Assembly: GCA_963575745.1 (NCBI GenBank)
Contig: CAUYUJ010014171.1
Span: forward strand, 1,453,005 to 1,517,004
Origin: Prorocentrum cordatum
Taxonomy: Eukaryota; Sar; Dinophyceae; Prorocentrales; Prorocentraceae
Reading direction: 5' to 3'
Length of the DNA: 64,000 nucleotides
Part shown: positions 60,203 through 64,000 of the stretch, in pieces
Numbering within the stretch: the first letter of the stretch is position 1
Layout of the letters: every line of letters starts with the position of its first letter
Translations under genes and position numbers: made by a program
The notes under the pieces: generated by a model
Told to the model about the DNA's origin: nothing
Database searches by the model: none
Seen by the model: the letters and a program-made list of their open reading frames with translations, nothing else

Positions 60203-63200
60203 GTGCGTAACTTTCATTGCGGCGCGGCGCCGCCGTGTCCACCTTGTTCAGCGTGCTTGGCGCCGAGCTCGACTGCCGAGTCGCAGACCAGGCAGGCGGA
60301 GTGCCAGGCCGCCGGGTGCTGGTATAGCTTGGTGCTGGCGCTGGGCGTGATCCCCGGAGTCTTCGGGACCGTGCTGATACAGGGGCTGGCGCGCTGCTTG
60401 AGATCGGCACTTCGTGCACGTGAGGGGCCCACTCTGAGTTTGGAGGCTCCAGGTGATGCTGCTGTTCCAAGGGCGTTGACGGGCCCTGTGACTCCAAGCA
60501 GCAGGACTGGCGCGCGCTCTTGACTGTAAGTACACCCAGGCTCTGGTGAACCATCCTGGGGGCGTCCATGGTTTCAACTGGCACCACCGGCTACTGCTCC
60601 ATCGCGTTGAGGGATCGCGATGGGTCTGCCTGACGCCAGACTTCGAGTTGTTGATGATCGATTTCCGGGTGGCGCGTCATCGTGTGAGAGGGCGCCTTTT
60701 CCCGCCGACATCGCGGCGGAGTGCTACATTTATTGGAGGTTGGTGAGCTACCAGCGCGACGCTCGACAGAGAGCTCGCATCCTGGTCGCCGACGTGGCGG
60801 ACGCGGACGACGACCGCGCCTGGGTGATCTGCAACCCCCCGGGCGCGAGGTTCGGGGAGATCGTGGGCCAGGCGGCCGTGGAGGACGAGGAGCGGGCAGC
60901 AGTGCTGGACTCCAAGGGGGTCATCCGCTTGGACGGCGAGGAGCGCTTCGCCATGATGATCGACCGCGACAAGGTCGAGGACTTCAAGCGGAAGGCCTCG
61001 GCGGGGGCGAACGACGGGAGGCTGCTGGACCCCGCGCGGGTGCGCTCGCGGTGCGGGACTGACGAGGTGCTCGGGATGCGCTTGGCGGTCGACGTGATGC
61101 AGCCCGAGAAGGGGCATAAGTTGCGGCGCTTCGACGGTCCGCGCGCCGTGGCGGAGTTCTGCGACCAGGTTCGGGACGGAGCTGGTCACTTCACCTCTTA
61201 TCACGCGGAATGGATTTGGTTGGGCGGAGTCCACGAGGGAGGACCCCGCGCGCACAGTCACCGAGCTCTGTGCGATTTGCTGCGATTGGCGACGTCGACT
61301 GACCAGCTGGGCGTGACCGACCTCGCGTGCATGGAGCGGGCAGTTCGTCGACTGGCGAGCTGGGAACTGGCGGTGGAACGGAACCTTCGGCATCCAGACC
61401 ACAGTGGCTTGGATGCGGTCGAGGGCGGGGTCGCCACTGCGAGAGGCGCGGCCCGCGTGGCGACCTTCAGGGGGCACATCTCGAAGCGCCAGAAGGAGCG
61501 GGCTGACATCCTCAAGCAGGAGAGGCTCTACCGCGAGGAGACGAACAAGAGGGGGGGCGGAGGACAGGACGGGCGACGACCCGAAGGGGCGAGGCCGCGG
61601 ACGAGGCCGAGGGGGGGGGGGGGGGGGGGGGCAAGGCAGACGGCGAGAGTGGCCCCCAGGGAGGGGCGGGCTCGCACTAGCCAAAGTCTGTACCTCGTGG
61701 TGTTCAGAGGTTGGGATTGTGGCCCGCAGTTTCTGAGCGCTGAGGGGCGCCACTTCTACCTGAAGGGCCCGGTGGCGATGACTTCTGGCCCTCGCCGTCG
61801 CGCGCCTGGGGGTGGGGGGGCATGGGGGTCCTTCTCCGCCTTCCGAACCCGCAGTTTTGCTACCTGATCGCCTCCGACCTGGAGGCGCTGAGCGGCAGGG
61901 GCGAGCAATGGGGGCGACTCGCGCACTGACCTACCTCGCCGCCGCACGCACTGGCGACTTGAAGAGGGCACCTGCCTATGCTGGCCTTGTCGGACGAGCT
62001 CAGCGTGATTGCTTGGAGGTCATCTCGAGGGCGACCTCGCAGTGCGGGAACAAGCCGGAGGAGCTGGACTGCGAGGGCGCGCTTCGGCAAGTCCTCAAGA
62101 CCAGGTCACTCCATGGAGAGTTACCGCAGCATTTGGCGAGCTACGCCGTCGAGAAGCCGAGGGTCCTGAAGGGCGACGTGAAGCCGAAGGGCGCAGTGGA
62201 GGCCTCGCCGCCGGCGGCGGCCGGGTTTTTGGATCACAGTGAGAGACGCATCGAGCGGAGCGCGGAGGATGTCGAGAGCCTGCGGGCGGGGGGCGAGCTG
62301 AGCGCCCGCTACTGGGGCCCCGTTCTACGTCGCGATGCTCGCGCGCGCGCCCATCTGCTGGGAGTCTTTGTATCGAGTTCGGCTCTGCTCGGCGAGGGGG
62401 AAGGCGAAGGCCCGCGTGGGCCTATATTCTGCGCTCACAGGCAGGACGGGAACATCGGGTTGACATGCGATTCGAGGGCCCCGAATGCCTTGCACCGCAG
62501 GCCGCCCAAGGCAGAGCTGGGCGGCGTCGACGTCTTAGCCGAGCTCGGCCTGACTGACGTGAGTCCCGGGGGGACGACCGTCGGCGAGGTGAATTCGGGC
62601 GCGGGCACCATTGATGTGAAGGACGCCTTCTTTCAGTATTCAATGAAGGAGGTGGCGACCTGGTTCGGACAAGGCCACAAGGTCAAGGCGAAGGACTGGC
62701 AGGTCAAGAAGGCATGGGATGATGACCTCAAGGGCCACGATGAGGTGGGCCCCTCGGAGGAGCTGGAGGTCGTTTTCGAGGCGATGCGCATGGGCTGGAT
62801 GCGGGCCCCCTACCTCTGCAACGAGGGCACCGAGAGCTGTCTTTCAGACGCAGGTCTCGCGGTAATGCGGGATCGCTCTCCGATTCCGACAGGGCGGGGT
62901 TTCCTGCGGCTGGGCGGCGCTTACGTGGACGACGTGACCGCGGTCGCTTCGAGGCCTCCTGGAGCCGCGCGCTGTTTGGAGAAGGTGGAGAAGGTCGCGA
63001 AGCTGAAGGGCCTCTCGCTGCACCCTCCTGGGGTTGGCAAGCTGGCGGAGTCGCTGGGCCTGGTCCTGGGCATGGAGCGGCCGGGGCTGAAGCGCACCCC
63101 TGGGCCGCCACGCAGGCTTTCAGGTGCCGCAAGTACGCGCGGAGCGGTGACTTGGAGGTCTGGCTCGGGCACGCGATCAACATGATGGGGTTGAGACGCC

Positions 63201-64000
63201 CGCTGATGGCCATCCTGCAAGAGGTTTACCATCGACTCGATGTTCGGCGAGAGCGACGCGCGGTCATCGACTTCGTCTTGAGGCGCGAGATGTGGGCGGT
63301 GCAGAGCCTGATCTTATTTGCTTACGTGGGCCTGGCCACGCCGCTCTGAGGGGTGGCGCGCGTCTCCGACAGCTCGACCGAGGGGCGCGGGCTCCTGCGC
63401 CGCCGAGCCGGCTCGGACCTCATCCTGAACGAGATGCGGTTTCGCGAGAGGTGGAGGCTCATGGAGACGGAGCCCGAGCCCGAGCGCCAGTTCGTCACGA
63501 CCGGCTTCGCGCGAGAGCAGGCGCGGGGGCACGTGGGCGACACCGACCCCGCGGACCCCGACGAGCAGATCTTCGCCGACACGGAGGTGCAGGGCCAGGT
63601 GGTAGGGGCGCCCGCTAGCGCAGACACCGCCTGCGCCCGCTGGGCGCGCCAGGCGGTCTGCGCCGGCAAGGCGCCACGCCGTGCTCGGCTTCGTCGCCGC
63701 CAAGGCGCGGAGGTGGAGGTCCCTGCAGCCATCCCGCCAGTCTCCAAGATCTGGGCTGATCGCCCAGCTTGGGCCCTAGCGACTTGCGGTCTCTGGACCT
63801 GGCCCGAGGAACGCATCAATGTGGAGGAGGCGCAAATCGCTCTTGATGGTGCGAGGCGCCGCGCTCGCAGCAGCCACCCTCGAGGGCGTCGTGGCCTGCC
63901 TTTTGTTGACAAAATGGTGACCTGCTGCTGCTTCGACAAGGACCGCGGCCGCTCGTGGGCCATGAATGCCGTCTCCAGGCGTCTCTGCGCCTGCCAGCTG
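60203..64000 (+). pseudogene. Dinoflagellate retroelement polyprotein: gag-like, reverse transcriptase and RNase H; runs off the right edge
   Basis: Frame 2 begins with CPPCSACLAPSSTAES and a hydrophobic helix (CWYSLVLALGVIPGVFGTVL, about 60315-60375). Frame 3 then gives LLLHRVEGSRWVCLTPDFEL. Frame 2 again gives a gag-like part: PEKGHKLRRFDGPRAVAEFC, DQLGVTDLACMERAVRRLAS and ISKRQKERADILKQERLY to about 61530. A 21-G run (61611-61631) marks the next disturbance. Frame 3 carries the reverse transcriptase: GTIDVKDAFFQYSMKEV (62604), AMRMGWMRAPYLCNE and AYVDDVTAVA (YVDD 62922-62933). Near 63130-63150 it returns to frame 2: VWLGHAINMMGLRRPLMAI, a stop at 63347, then RNase H residues VSDSSTEG (D 63368), INVEEAQIAL (E 63824) and LPFVDKMV (D 63908). 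The order fits polyproteins abundant in dinoflagellate genomes. The end is beyond the window. Confidence 0.8.

Overview
The window looks like a piece of a GC-rich dinoflagellate nuclear genome. The main evidence is three (possibly four) relicts of the dinoflagellate trans-spliced leader (consensus CCGTAGCCATTTTGGCTCAAG) fused to the 5' ends of gene copies. The rest of the picture agrees: very long triplet and hexamer repeats, many decayed retroelements of types common in dinoflagellates, and little intact coding DNA. The high GC content suggests a Prorocentrum-like genome rather than a Symbiodinium-like one, but that is inference and no base count was made. There is no bacterial operon structure.

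Layout. 1-3.8 kb: broken fragments of unrecognised proteins and two local duplications. 4.35-9.3 kb: two tandem paralogues of an endonuclease/exonuclease/phosphatase (EEP) type gene, both broken. 10.0-11.7 kb: a coiled-coil block between short repeats, then a LINE reverse-transcriptase fragment. 12.6-16.7 kb: interspersed G-rich repeats, a GAC tract and a G-run/CTGCAG array. 17.5-21.7 kb: the only long intact reading frame, a multi-fibronectin-III protein. 22.9-24.1 kb: an ATG tract, G-rich repeats and a tRNA-like repeat. 24.7-25.9 kb: the minus-strand 3' end of a Ty1/copia element. 25.8-28.0 kb: repeats. 29.1-37.5 kb: three minus-strand spliced-leader retro-pseudogenes in a row. 38.5-41.3 kb: two tandem satellites. 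41.4-45.6 kb: a broken unknown gene and repeats. 45.9-46.6 kb: a broken ParA/Soj-type ATPase. 47.1-50.3 kb: an internally deleted LINE and a LINE-ORF1-like fragment. 50.4-52.1 kb: a CAGCCT array and a 73-bp tandem repeat. 52.8-55.3 kb: a LINE with EEP and reverse-transcriptase domains. 56-59.9 kb: unknown fragments, microsatellites and a 51-bp tandem repeat. 60.2 kb to the right edge: a frameshifted retroelement polyprotein with gag-like, reverse-transcriptase and RNase H regions that runs off the window.

The genes do not form a pathway. The window records several rounds of reverse transcription: LINE, copia-type and polyprotein-type elements supply the enzymology, and host mRNAs carrying the spliced leader were copied back into DNA and then decayed by frameshifts, often at homopolymer runs. 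The strongest leads are the head-to-tail spliced-leader retrogenes, the intron-free fibronectin-III gene and the ParA pseudogene. All calls rest on reading by eye; no similarity search was run.
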